Shown here piece after piece: positions 36,707 through 45,347 of a DNA stretch of 64,000 nucleotides; positions within the stretch are counted from its first letter, which is position 1, and the number at the start of each line of letters is the position of its first letter. Both the position numbers and the translations under genes were made by a program. The stretch is from Woeseia sp034521225 (GTDB lineage Bacteria; Pseudomonadota; Gammaproteobacteria; Steroidobacterales; Woeseiaceae). The notes under the pieces were generated by a model, which was given only the letters and a program-made list of their open reading frames with translations, had not been told where the DNA came from and did no database searches. The DNA is taken from positions 1 to 64,000 of the forward strand of contig JAXHMR010000029.1 in NCBI GenBank assembly GCA_034521225.1, written 5' to 3'.

Positions 36707-38206
36707 ATGAACCGACGTCATTTCATGCGAAATTCGGTCGCCGCGGCCGTCTCCGCGTCAATTCTGTCACCGCAGGCCTACAGTGCGGCCTTGCAGACAC
36801 TGCTGCAGGTGTCTTCGGACATCAATGCTGTTACGGGCCAGGGTAAGGAAACCGTCCTTGAAAAGTCCGCTGTCCAGGAACTGGGCGACAGCCTGCGCGG
36901 CAAGCTGCTCGTAACCGGCACCGAAGGCTACGACGAGGCGCGCCGCGTCCTGAACCGGTCGATCGACAAATATCCGGCGCTCGTTGTGCAGCCCAGCGGT
37001 GTAGCCGATATCCAGACCGCCGTGAACTTTGCGCGGGACCGCGACCTGCTGCTGGCCGTCAAATGCGGCGGCCACAGTTTCTCCGGCAAGTCGACGTGCG
37101 ACGGCGGCATGCAGATCGACCTGTCGAGCTTCCGAAATGTGCGTGTCGACCCGGCGTCCCGGACCGCTTATGTAGCCGGTGGCAGCCTGCTTGGCGAGAT
37201 CGACCACGAGTGCATGGCGCACGGGCTCGTCACGACGGCCGGCACGGTATCGCATACCGGCGTCGGTGGCCTGACGCTCGGCGGCGGCTTTGGCCGCCTG
37301 GCAAGGCGCTTCGGCCTCGCGCTGGATAATGTCAGCGGTGTCGATATCGTCACGGCCGACGGGCAGCTGCTGCATGCAAATGCTGATGAGCATGCCGATC
37401 TCTATTGGGGTGTTCGCGGCGGGGGTGGCAACTTTGGCATCGTCACCTCGTTCGAATTTGACCTTCATCCGATGCGGCGCCAGGTCGTCGGCGGCAATGT
37501 CATCTGGCCGCTGTCACAGGCGCGCGACGTTATGAAGTTCTACGCTGACTACTCCGAATCGGCGCCGGACGACCTGTACCTTGATTTCATCATGTTCTCG
37601 CCGCCGGCCAATGCCGACCCGGTTTGCATCATTCATGCCTGTTATTCGGGACCTGAAAGCCGGGCCGATGCCGTGCTCGCGCCACTGAATAACCTCGGTA
37701 AACCAATCGTCAACCAGGTGCAGGCAACGGACTATGTGGCGCTGCAACGAAGTGCCGATAACTCCGACCCGCGCACCGGCGGTGACTACCTGAAGTCCGG
37801 CTTCAACGATGGTATCAGCGACGACCTGATCGACGCGCTTGTGACCGGCTTCGAACCCCATCCGGACCGGACGACGGTGCAGTTCTTCCAGCAGTCCGGC
37901 GGTGCGATCGGCCGTGTGCCAACCGACGCGACGGCATTTGCCCATCGCTGGGCCAGCCACAGTGTGTTTACCATTGTATCGTGGCAGCCTGGCGTTGACC
38001 GCGGCCCGCATGTGGACTACGTCCGGCGCTACTGGGATTCCGTCGAGCCAAGCACGCGCGGCTTCTACACCAACGAAGTGTCGGACGAGGCGCAACGCGT
38101 CGTGAACAGTAATTACGAGGGCAACTTCGAGCGGCTGCTGCGCGTCAAGAAAGCCTACGATCCGGGCAACCTGTTCCGCCTGAACGCGAACATACAGCCG
38201 GGCTGA
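36707..38206 (+). CDS. Tat-exported FAD-binding oxidoreductase (BBE/6-HDNO type)
   Basis: 499 residues. The N-terminus NRRHFMRNSVAAAVSASIL is a twin-arginine signal, so the enzyme folds with flavin before export to the periplasm. The PCMH FAD domain shows YPALVVQPSGVADIQTAVNF, CGGHSFSG (the His is the usual covalent FAD link) and AGTVSHTGVGGLTLGGGFG. The second cysteinyl attachment site of berberine-bridge enzymes, within the latter loop, is absent, so flavin would be bound by His only, as in 6-hydroxynicotine oxidase. The BBE motif lies at the C-terminus (NYEGNFERLLRVKKAYDPGN). Substrates in the family range from sugars to alkaloids. The gene is intact, with a strong ribosome site and its own promoter region. 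Confidence 0.88.
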   Translation: MNRRHFMRNSVAAAVSASILSPQAYSAALQTLLQVSSDINAVTGQGKETVLEKSAVQELGDSLRGKLLVTGTEGYDEARRVLNRSIDKYPALVVQPSGVADIQTAVNFARDRDLLLAVKCGGHSFSGKSTCDGGMQIDLSSFRNVRVDPASRTAYVAGGSLLGEIDHECMAHGLVTTAGTVSHTGVGGLTLGGGFGRLARRFGLALDNVSGVDIVTADGQLLHANADEHADLYWGVRGGGGNFGIVTSFEFDLHPMRRQVVGGNVIWPLSQARDVMKFYADYSESAPDDLYLDFIMFSPPANADPVCIIHACYSGPESRADAVLAPLNNLGKPIVNQVQATDYVALQRSADNSDPRTGGDYLKSGFNDGISDDLIDALVTGFEPHPDRTTVQFFQQSGGAIGRVPTDATAFAHRWASHSVFTIVSWQPGVDRGPHVDYVRRYWDSVEPSTRGFYTNEVSDEAQRVVNSNYEGNFERLLRVKKAYDPGNLFRLNANIQPG

Positions 38207-38249
38207 CAGGAGAAAGGGAGCCACCGGGCACAAATCGTCGCGCTATACA

Positions 38250-38462
38250 GGCACTCTGTGTAATGCCGCGGGAAGCCAGTTCGTCAAGCCAGCCTCCTAC
38301 GTCACGGTTAGCGACCGGGAGTCCTTGCATCGCGAGCAGGCAGCAGACATCCGCCGTCGAAAAATGCTGGCCTGGGTGCGAGAACAGCAGCCGTGCGAGT
38401 CGCCGACGCGCTAATCGGCCAGGCACCAGGGAGGTTGCTGTCGTGACAGTGATTCGAACCAT
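38250..38462 (-). pseudogene. Possible remnant of a Fur-like winged-helix regulator
   Basis: On the minus strand, from an ATG at 38462, the text ARLLFSHPGQHFSTADVCCL followed by LAMQGLPVANRDVGGWLDEL reads like the winged helix of Fur-type regulators (a QHFS segment, then a recognition helix ahead of a WLDEL helix). The frame then continues without the metal-binding cysteines and histidines and runs antisense into the neighbouring gene, so any regulator would be truncated at about 70 residues. The match is by eye and weak. The region overlaps the start of the DUF6265-like gene on the other strand, so at most one of the two is likely used here. Confidence 0.25.
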
Positions 38463-38961
38463 ATTGCTAACGATCTTCGCCGGTGCAGCGGCGCCTGTGC
38501 TGGCCGTCGAGCCGGCGACTGAAAACACTTACCGGTTGGGCGAAGGGGAGGCGCGGCCCGCCGCGACGCTCGAAGAAGCCGGCTGGCTTGTCGGCTCATG
38601 GACCGGCACAGCGTTTGGTCAGGGCTTCGAAGAGGTATGGAATGCGCCGTCTGCCGGATCGATGGTTGGGTTGTTCAAGCTGTATGACGACGACGGTGTC
38701 GCATTCTACGAAATTCTGTTACTGACAGTCGACGACGGCACGCTGTCGCTGAAGGTGCGCCATTTCAATGCCGACTTTACGGCATGGGAACATAAGGACG
38801 AGTTTGTTAATTTCAGGCTCGTTTCTTTCGACGAGGACGAGCTGCATTTTGGCGGGCTGAGCTTCTATCGCGACGGTGACGATGCGATTGACGGCTACAT
38901 CGTGATGAATAGCGGCGACAATGTGCGCGAACATCACTTGCGTTATGAGCGCCGCCGTTGA
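38443..38961 (+). CDS. Secreted DUF6265-like protein
   Basis: I chose the GTG at 38443, which follows CAGGGAGG and starts a signal peptide (TVIRTILLTIFAGAAAPVLA); the frame is open further upstream without protein-like content. The mature part of about 150 residues shows LEEAGWLVGSWTGTAFGQGF, EEVWNAPSAGSMVGLFKLYD and LRLVSFDEDEL-like strands, the pattern of DUF6265 proteins, small lipocalin-like beta barrels of unknown function. The gene is single and short. It is followed by a REP-like repeat shared with the convergent TPR gene. Confidence 0.7.
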   Translation: MTVIRTILLTIFAGAAAPVLAVEPATENTYRLGEGEARPAATLEEAGWLVGSWTGTAFGQGFEEVWNAPSAGSMVGLFKLYDDDGVAFYEILLLTVDDGTLSLKVRHFNADFTAWEHKDEFVNFRLVSFDEDELHFGGLSFYRDGDDAIDGYIVMNSGDNVREHHLRYERRR

Positions 38962-38978
38962 GTGTCGTTCTTACGGTG

Positions 38979-39127
38979 GCGTCGCGAGGAGTGTAGCGAC
39001 GGGCTAACTCGTAACACTTACCGCTCTGCCAGGCTTTCAAGATCGCCACGTCGCTACGCTCCTCGCGACGACTGGCGGGGATGACTCCGTGTCATCGCGA
39101 GGAGCGTAGCGACGTGGCGATCTCGCA
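38979..39127. repeat. REP-like elements, inverted pair plus third copy
   Basis: GCGTCGCGAGGAGTGTAGCG (from 38979) is inverted at 39049-39070 as CGTCGCTACGCTCCTCGCGA, forming a long stem. A third copy, GTCATCGCGAGGAGCGTAGC followed by GACGTGGCGATCTCGC, lies at 39091-39127. The elements fill the gap between convergent genes. They share their core with the arrays at 31909 and 48819. Confidence 0.8.
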
Positions 39128-39138
39128 AGGCTCGCGCC

Positions 39139-40788
39139 TTAGCTGCCCGGTACCGCGCTGCCTGACCGGTCCGGCAACCACGAGTAAGCAATCGCGCGTA
39201 CAGCGGCAGGATCGCCGCGCCACTGCGCATCGATGCGCGCACGTGTTTGGCTGGCCTGTGAATCACCGGCCGCAGCCTGCGCCCGGGCGAGTCCGAGCAG
39301 CGACAATGTCCGGTTCGTGTGCCGTCCCAGCGATTGCTCGAACATCGCGATTGCTTCGGCGGGGCGGCCCAGTGCCAGCAGCACCTCGCCCATCAGTTCG
39401 TCGGCGGGCTTTGGCACGTGCGGCGGGCCGTAGTACGCTGGGCGCGAAGTTTCATCTTCCATAGCCTCATTGAGCAACACCAGTGCACGACTGGCATCAC
39501 CGGCATGAAACGCCAGTAACGCCTCTATCTCACGCGCGATGATCCGCGCCATCAGGTAGTCGTCCGCGGATGTCGCGTTCTCATCCTCGTGCAAGCCCTC
39601 ATCGACGCTGAGTACCCGGGCCTGCGCGATGCGGCGCTCGATACGCTCATGCACCTGGCTTGCATCGTCCAGCGTTCCGTGAGCAATCATTGCCCAAGCC
39701 GATGCAAAGTCGTCAAGCACGCGGTAATAAAGCGGCGCCTCAATCTCGCTGAGTGGTGTCAACGGGCTTTCCGCGAGTGGCGCCTCGACCGCATGCGTCG
39801 CCCGCATCATCGCACTGTGACGCACGTTGCCGGGGTCGGGCAGTGCATTGATGTCCTCGTGCATGATGTGCAGCGTCCCGAGCGCGTCGTCGTAGCGTCC
39901 CTGTTGCAGCAGGGCGTACTCGAGCCAATGCAACGCATGCTTGCTGCGCAGGTGTTTCGGGCGGCCGGCGCGCAACATGCTGTCTTCGGAAACCTGCACC
40001 GCGCGGCGATTGGCATCCACGACTTCGTCCCAGCGGCCGAGCGACGTGTAGATATGCGACACCATGTGCTGTGCGTGTGACGCCGATGGCGCGATCTTTG
40101 AATAAACGCGTGCAGCACGAAGACCAAGCGGTGCATGCACCTGGTCGTCGTAACTGTGAATCAGGTAGTGCGCCGCGCCTGGGTGCTGAGGCTGCTCGGC
40201 GAAGACTTCCTCGGCAACGGCCGCCGCCTGCATGTAGGTACGGTAGTCACGCTCGTAAACGGAGCCGAGTATCGACAGCGCATGGAACGCCGCGACTTCG
40301 AGATTATCGGGAAAGTCCGCTTGCATGTTGGCCATTGCCGCGCGATAGGCCAGGTCGCGCTCCTGCTTGCCGCCGGCCCCGTACAGGATCTGCACCGCAT
40401 CTATGAAGCGCTCTTCGACTTCCGTCGTCTCGCGAGCAGTGGCGGGCGGAAGTTTTGCGAGCGCCGTCAGCGCTGCTTCACGGTCCTGGCGATTCCACAA
40501 CGGATGGTTGTGGGTCATCGCTTCGCCCCAGACGGCCATCGCAAAATCGGGGTCGATCGCCTGCGCTTCGAGAAACGCGTTGCGGGCATCCTCGTACTCG
40601 AAGCTGTGCAGCAGCATGACGCCGCGCTCGAATGCGTCCTGCGCCGCGGATGCTCCCGATGTCGGAAAGTCGAGTACTCCGAGTATCAGGGGAGCCTCCG
40701 TCGCCGGTTGCGCCGCCGCGTGGCCCTCGACAGGCACGATCACAAACGCAACAAATGCCAGGAAAAGCAGCCGATTGGACAGGCGCAT
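39139..40788 (-). CDS. Secreted TPR-repeat protein
   Basis: 549 residues with a signal peptide (MRLSNRLLFLAFVAFVIVPV then EGHAAAQ). The body is built of TPR-like helical pairs: FERGVMLLHSFEYEDARNAF, FLEAQAIDPDFAMAVWGEAM, LEYALLQQGRYDDALGTLHI and a last one at LALGRPAEAIAMFEQSLGRH. Conserved THNHPLW, HPGAAHYLIHSYDD and SHAQHMVSHIYTSLGRWDEV blocks are typical of a widespread family of exported TPR proteins of unknown role; the histidines are suggestive of metal binding, but nothing proves it. The gene is intact and monocistronic, diverging from the PQQ dehydrogenase across a very GC-rich 262-base gap. Confidence 0.8.
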   Translation of the reverse strand: MRLSNRLLFLAFVAFVIVPVEGHAAAQPATEAPLILGVLDFPTSGASAAQDAFERGVMLLHSFEYEDARNAFLEAQAIDPDFAMAVWGEAMTHNHPLWNRQDREAALTALAKLPPATARETTEVEERFIDAVQILYGAGGKQERDLAYRAAMANMQADFPDNLEVAAFHALSILGSVYERDYRTYMQAAAVAEEVFAEQPQHPGAAHYLIHSYDDQVHAPLGLRAARVYSKIAPSASHAQHMVSHIYTSLGRWDEVVDANRRAVQVSEDSMLRAGRPKHLRSKHALHWLEYALLQQGRYDDALGTLHIMHEDINALPDPGNVRHSAMMRATHAVEAPLAESPLTPLSEIEAPLYYRVLDDFASAWAMIAHGTLDDASQVHERIERRIAQARVLSVDEGLHEDENATSADDYLMARIIAREIEALLAFHAGDASRALVLLNEAMEDETSRPAYYGPPHVPKPADELMGEVLLALGRPAEAIAMFEQSLGRHTNRTLSLLGLARAQAAAGDSQASQTRARIDAQWRGDPAAVRAIAYSWLPDRSGSAVPGS

Positions 40789-41050
40789 AGGTCAGGTCCG
40801 TGAAAATGAGGTGGGAAGGTATTCTTGCACAAATAGGGTGCGAATGGGGCCGGGCCCGATGCCGGCCGCCGCCAACGGGCGAGATTGGCGGCCCGCCGCC
40901 GGCGCCGCGCGCGCAGGCGGCGGGCCGGCCTGCTGAAGCAGGCTCAGCTATCCGGACATGCCCTGTTCGAATTTGTGACGGGCCCGATTTCCCACTATCC
41001 TGACTGAAACCCCCCCCGTATTTTCTGATTCGACCTGTCGAGGCCCCGAA

Positions 41051-42190
41051 ATGAAGAAACCTCTCCTCACCGCGATGCTCGGTTTAGTCATCTTTGCCAG
41101 CGCGCCGCTGCGCGCGGACCTGCCGTTCGACGTTGAGCCGGTCACTGCATTCGATGAACCGTGGGCGATGGCGTTCCTGCCCGATGGCCGCATGCTGGTG
41201 ACGGAGAAAAAAGGAAACCTGCTGATCGTGACGCAGAGCGGCGAGAAGTCGCGGCCGGTCGCCGGCGTGCCCGACGTGGATTACGGCGGTCAGGGCGGCT
41301 TCGGTGACGTTGCACTGCATCCGGACTACGCGGATAACAACGTTATCTACCTCAGTTACGTGGAAACCGGCGTCGGTAACACACGAGGCGCTGCTGTCGT
41401 GCGCGCGGTGTTGAACGTGACCGATCGCGGCGCGTACCTGTCTGATGTCGATGTAATCTGGCGCCAGTACCCCAAGGTCGTCGGCTACGGGCACTATGCA
41501 CACCGGCTGTTGTTCGACAACGACGGCTATTTGTGGATTTCATCCGGCGACCGGCAGAAATTCACGCCGGCGCAGGACATGCAGTCGAACATCGGCAAAA
41601 TTGTGCGCCTGCACGACGACGGCTCTGTGCCGGATGACAACCCGTTTGTCGACTACTACGGTGATGATCCACTCGTTGATGATGTTGGCGTCTATCCGCA
41701 GATCTGGTCGCTGGGACATCGCAATCCGCTCGGCATCGCGTTCGATCTCGATGGCCAGCTGTGGAACATCGAAATGGGCCCGGCCGGCGGCGATGAACTG
41801 AATCTCGTGACAAGCGGCACCAACTACGGTTACCCGATCGTGTCGAACGGCGACCATTATGACGGCCGCGAAATACCGGACCACGATACGCGTCCGGAAT
41901 TTGCGGAACCCGCAATCTGGTGGACCCCCGTCATCTCGCCGGGGAACATGATCGTCTACGGCGGAGACCTGTTCGCGGACTGGCGTGGCAACGCGTTGGT
42001 GGCCGGATTGTCGTCGCAGGCTATTGTCCGTATTGAACTCGATGGCGATGCGGCGCGCGAAGTTGAGCGGTTCGAAATGGGCGCCCGGATTCGCAGCGTC
42101 GTTGAAGGGCCGGACGGTGCGCTTTGGGTGCTCGAGGATGAGCGCGACGAGAGCAGGGGACGGTTGCTCAAACTGACACCGAAAGACTGA
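41051..42190 (+). CDS. PQQ-dependent aldose sugar dehydrogenase (YliI type)
   Basis: 379 residues with a signal peptide (MKKPLLTAMLGLVIFASAPL then RAD). It is a six-bladed propeller of the soluble GDH/YliI class: VTAFDEPWAMAFLPDGRMLV, the PQQ-site HPDY in GGFGDVALHPDYADNNVIYL, YGHYAHRLLFDNDGYLWISS, IWSLGHRNPLGIAFDLDGQL, EMGPAGGDELNLVTSGTNYG, and a last blade ending LWVLEDERD. It oxidises aldoses in the periplasm, passing electrons to quinone or a cytochrome. The gene is intact with a clear ATG after GAGGCCCCGAA. No PQQ synthesis gene is in the window. It ends 75 bases before the convergent ABC exporter. Confidence 0.88.
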   Translation: MKKPLLTAMLGLVIFASAPLRADLPFDVEPVTAFDEPWAMAFLPDGRMLVTEKKGNLLIVTQSGEKSRPVAGVPDVDYGGQGGFGDVALHPDYADNNVIYLSYVETGVGNTRGAAVVRAVLNVTDRGAYLSDVDVIWRQYPKVVGYGHYAHRLLFDNDGYLWISSGDRQKFTPAQDMQSNIGKIVRLHDDGSVPDDNPFVDYYGDDPLVDDVGVYPQIWSLGHRNPLGIAFDLDGQLWNIEMGPAGGDELNLVTSGTNYGYPIVSNGDHYDGREIPDHDTRPEFAEPAIWWTPVISPGNMIVYGGDLFADWRGNALVAGLSSQAIVRIELDGDAAREVERFEMGARIRSVVEGPDGALWVLEDERDESRGRLLKLTPKD

Positions 42191-42264
42191 GCGAGGGGTC
42201 GACACGATTTACTGAGCACGGTGATAGTCGGCTGCCAAGTCTGATGCCAAACGACTGGGCAGCT

Positions 42265-44058
42265 CTACACCGCCTGTTGCCCGGTCTGCACCGACCAAAG
42301 CGCGGCGTAGATGCCGCGCTCCTCCAGCAATTCGGCGTGCGTGCCGCTTTCCACAACACGGCCGCGGTCCATGACGAAAATGCGGTCCGCATGGACGATC
42401 GTCGACAGCCGGTGCGCGATGACCAGCGTCGTGCGTGAATGCGAGATGCGCCGCAGCGAGCGCTGTATCGCGGCTTCGGTATCGTTGTCGACCGCCGATG
42501 TCGCTTCGTCGAGAATCAGGATCGGCGGATTCTTCAGAAGTGCACGCGCGATCGACAACCGCTGGCGTTGCCCGCCGGAAAGTTTCTGCCCACGCTCGCC
42601 GACCACCGTGTCGTAACGTTCAGGCAACCGGTCAATAAACTCCGTGGCCTCGGCAGCTTCGGCTGCCGCACGGATCATGTCAGCACTTGCGTCCGGGCTG
42701 CCGTAGGCGATGTTCTCGCCGATGGTGCCTTGGAACAGGAAAACATCCTGGCTGACGAGTCCAATTCTGCGCCGCAGGCTGTCGAGGCTGACGGCATCAA
42801 TCGGCACGTCGTCGATCCGGATAGTGCCGGCATCGGGCTGGTAAAAACGCAGCAAAAGCTTGATCAGCGTGCTCTTGCCGGAACCGGTCTGGCCGACGAA
42901 GGCGACGGTACTGCCGGCTTCTATCACAAGGTTGATGTCGTGCAGCACACGCTCGCCGCCGCCGTAGGCGAAATCGACCTGCCTGAATTCTATCCGGCCC
43001 TCGACGTGCTGCAGCGGCTGTGCGTCCGCCGCGTCGCGAATTGCAACAGGCGTTTCGATCAGGTCGAGAATGCGCCGTGACGATGCCATCGCGCGCTCGT
43101 AGAGGTCCACCGTTTCCGCGAGATTGGTCAGCGGCCACAGCAGACGCTGCGTCAGGAAAACGAGCACACCGTAGGCGCCGACATTCAGGGTGCCGTTCAG
43201 TGTCTGCCAGCCGCCAAGCAAAAACGTGGCCACAAAGCCGGCGAGGATCGCCATACGAATGACGGGTATGAACGCCGAGCTGACCGCAATCGCGCGGCGG
43301 TTCGCTTCCAGGTAGGCATTGCTGTCCTTCTGCACACGGCCGGCCTCGAATTGCTCCGTCGCGAAGCTCTTGATCGTAGTGATGCCGGCAATGTTGGCGG
43401 ACAGACGCGAGCCGAGGTCGCCGACGCGGCTGCGCACCTCGGCATACAACGGCTGCGCCCGGCGTTGAAGATAGAACGCGCCGATGACAATGACCGGAAT
43501 CGGAGTGAAAGCAATCAGCGCGATCAGCGGTGACAATATAAAGAACACCGCGCCGACGACCACGACCGTCGTGGCAACCTGGATCAGGTTGTTGGCACCC
43601 CCATTCAGGAACCGTTCGAGCTGGTTGACGTCATCGTTCAGGATTGTGACGAGATTGCCGGTGCTGCGATCCTCAAAGTAGGAAAGGTCGAGGTGCTGCA
43701 CATGTTCGTAGGCATCTATGCGCATCGCATGCTGCAGGTCCTGGGCAAGATTGCGCCACAGCACCAGGTACAGGTACTCGAACAATGACTCGAGCACCCA
43801 TATAACAAGTGTCAACCCACCCAGCAACGCCAGCTGCCACTTCGGATCCGGAATGCCGAGTGCGGCAACGAACGATGCCTTCTGCCGCACGACAACATCG
43901 ATCGCAATACCTATCAGTATCTCCGGCATGACATCGAACAGCTTGTTCATGACGGAGCACGCTGACGCAAGCGCGATTCGCTTGCGGAAGCCGCGCGCAT
44001 AACGCAGCAGTCGCCTGAGTGCGGCGAAGGATGTCTGGGTACTGCTGGTCATTGACAA
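42265..44058 (-). CDS. ABC exporter, fused permease and ATPase
   Basis: 597 residues. The N-terminal half is a type IV ABC membrane domain with six helices (KRIALASACSVMNKLFDVMP, WQLALLGGLTLVIWVLESLF, NLIQVATTVVVVGAVFFILS, LIALIAFTPIPVIVIGAFYL and a pair around 255-300). The ATPase has Walker A GQTGSGKST, Q-loop LVSQDVFLFQGTIGENIAYG, signature LSGGQRQRLSIARAL, Walker B ILILDEATSAVD and the switch His in VIAHRLSTI. This is a half-transporter that works as a homodimer to export lipids, drugs or peptides. There are no partner genes, so the substrate is unknown. The gene is intact. A degenerate palindrome lies just upstream of its start. Confidence 0.92.
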   Translation of the reverse strand: MSMTSSTQTSFAALRRLLRYARGFRKRIALASACSVMNKLFDVMPEILIGIAIDVVVRQKASFVAALGIPDPKWQLALLGGLTLVIWVLESLFEYLYLVLWRNLAQDLQHAMRIDAYEHVQHLDLSYFEDRSTGNLVTILNDDVNQLERFLNGGANNLIQVATTVVVVGAVFFILSPLIALIAFTPIPVIVIGAFYLQRRAQPLYAEVRSRVGDLGSRLSANIAGITTIKSFATEQFEAGRVQKDSNAYLEANRRAIAVSSAFIPVIRMAILAGFVATFLLGGWQTLNGTLNVGAYGVLVFLTQRLLWPLTNLAETVDLYERAMASSRRILDLIETPVAIRDAADAQPLQHVEGRIEFRQVDFAYGGGERVLHDINLVIEAGSTVAFVGQTGSGKSTLIKLLLRFYQPDAGTIRIDDVPIDAVSLDSLRRRIGLVSQDVFLFQGTIGENIAYGSPDASADMIRAAAEAAEATEFIDRLPERYDTVVGERGQKLSGGQRQRLSIARALLKNPPILILDEATSAVDNDTEAAIQRSLRRISHSRTTLVIAHRLSTIVHADRIFVMDRGRVVESGTHAELLEERGIYAALWSVQTGQQAV

Positions 44059-44094
44059 AATGCGTCGTCCCGAACCGGCGCACGAGTATAGCGA

Positions 44095-44200
44095 AAAGGG
44101 AGCCGAACCGATTTATCAGCAAGCCATAAACAGGCGCCAGACCTTCCGATCACGGTTGAAGCCGGTCATGCTGTCGGCCGAAAATCGGTTCGACTCTCTT
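44095..44200. repeat. Degenerate GGGGTCGAACCG-type inverted repeat
   Basis: AAAGGGAGCCGAACCGATTT at 44095-44114 is inverted, with a few mismatches, at 44181-44200 (AAAATCGGTTCGACTCTCTT), 66 bases apart. The arms keep the GAACCG/CGGTTC core of the family seen at 3238, 26179 and 27811, but the loop is much longer. It lies between two leftward genes, after the peptidase and before the ABC exporter. A single degenerate half-copy occurs after the PQQ dehydrogenase near 42193. Confidence 0.55.
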
Positions 44201-44210
44201 CGGTCCGTCG

Positions 44211-45017
44211 CTATTGCCAGACTTCCGAGGCGTCGGGAAACCCCGGTTGCACCCTCCAGGCGTCCAGCCGCCGGCTGAATACGGGGGCGGATGCAATGCG
44301 GTCCAGTTCGGCAATCAGCCCGTCGAAACCATGCCGCTGGTGCCGGCAACAGTCGACAAATTGCTGCAGTACGTCGAGCATGGAACTGCCTCTTGCTCTC
44401 AACTGCCGGTCCATCTGCAAAAAGTAGACGGCACCGCCCCAGTACATCGTCGGGTACTGGCGGCGTGCGGCCAGCGTACGCGCGGCGTCGACGAACGGCA
44501 GGTCGTGAAGGTCATAACCGCGCTTCGCCCTGGTGATTTTGGCACGGTAACGGCTATTAGCCTCGTCGGGCTCAATGACATCAAGTTCCTGCATGACCTG
44601 GTACTGCATGAAGCTCGCAAAGCCTTCCGCGAACCAGGCGTGCCGCCTTCCGACATACGGGACAAGTAAATGACTGAGCTCGTGCGCGGCCGTCCAGTCA
44701 CTTCGCAATGCCGCAAGAGAATGCTCCGGGTTGACGTGGAAATTGACGCCCTGCCGCCGCGATCGAATGGTATTTGCCCATGGGACCGGGGAGCTGCCGC
44801 GGCCGGCCCTGTAGAAGTTGATATGAACATCGAAAGGAAAAGGCGCCACGGCGCGCTCGACACCGGCAACGGTCTCGGTAATCCAGCGCTGCAATTTGGC
44901 TTTCTCACCAGCACTGAACGAATCGTTCCAGTGCCAGACAATCCCGGCATTCGCCGATTGGAACGACGCGAGGAACAACAGAACCACACTGACTAAACCG
45001 GTTGGAAACCTGGCCAA
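44211..45017 (-). CDS. Secreted HExxH metallopeptidase-like protein
   Basis: 268 residues with a signal peptide (MARFPTGLVSVVLLFLASFQ then SANA). The zinc motif is WTAAHELSHLLVPYVGRRHA, with a downstream Glu in WFAEGFASFMQYQ, the gluzincin layout (HExxH with a distal Glu) seen in M1/M61-like peptidases. The rest (YRAKITRAKRGYDLHDLPFV, YWGGAVYFLQMDRQLRARGS) matches small exported relatives of unknown substrate. It probably cuts peptides outside the inner membrane, but activity is inferred from motifs only. The gene is intact and diverges from the gamma-glutamyltransferase across about 330 bases. Confidence 0.8.
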   Translation of the reverse strand: MARFPTGLVSVVLLFLASFQSANAGIVWHWNDSFSAGEKAKLQRWITETVAGVERAVAPFPFDVHINFYRAGRGSSPVPWANTIRSRRQGVNFHVNPEHSLAALRSDWTAAHELSHLLVPYVGRRHAWFAEGFASFMQYQVMQELDVIEPDEANSRYRAKITRAKRGYDLHDLPFVDAARTLAARRQYPTMYWGGAVYFLQMDRQLRARGSSMLDVLQQFVDCCRHQRHGFDGLIAELDRIASAPVFSRRLDAWRVQPGFPDASEVWQ

Positions 45018-45347
45018 ATCGAACCTCGCAACGATACGAATGAAGCACGCGGGGAGCCTGCCGGATGTCGGCTCATTTGCTGCGGCGCCAGGGACTATGT
45101 CCCCGAATCACGCGTGTCTCGCGACAATGCCCTGGGTCCGGCTGCTCCTGTTATGACCCCCGGCTATCGGGTGCGGTTCCATTCCACGTCTTCACGGCGC
45201 GACAGCCTCGGATGCTGCAATAATCAACCGCGCTGCCACACCGCGAAGCTGCCGCTCGCAACCCGGCGCCGATGTCGCGATCAACAGGCCCGGCCAAAAT
45301 TGAGTAAACTGCCCCACGATACCTGCCCGCAATCCGTGGAGTCCGCC
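45018..45347. other. Divergent intergenic region, no gene seen
   Basis: These 330 bases separate the leftward peptidase from the rightward gamma-glutamyltransferase. A rightward frame is open from 45114, but its upstream residues are not protein-like and the signal peptide of the transferase begins only at 45348. I see no palindrome or recognised operator. Confidence 0.5.

Noticed and set aside
40855..40940. A terminator or regulatory hairpin in the GC-rich gap before the PQQ dehydrogenase.
   Set aside because: The stretch is so rich in GGCCGG/CGGCGG words that many stems are possible by chance; none stands out.
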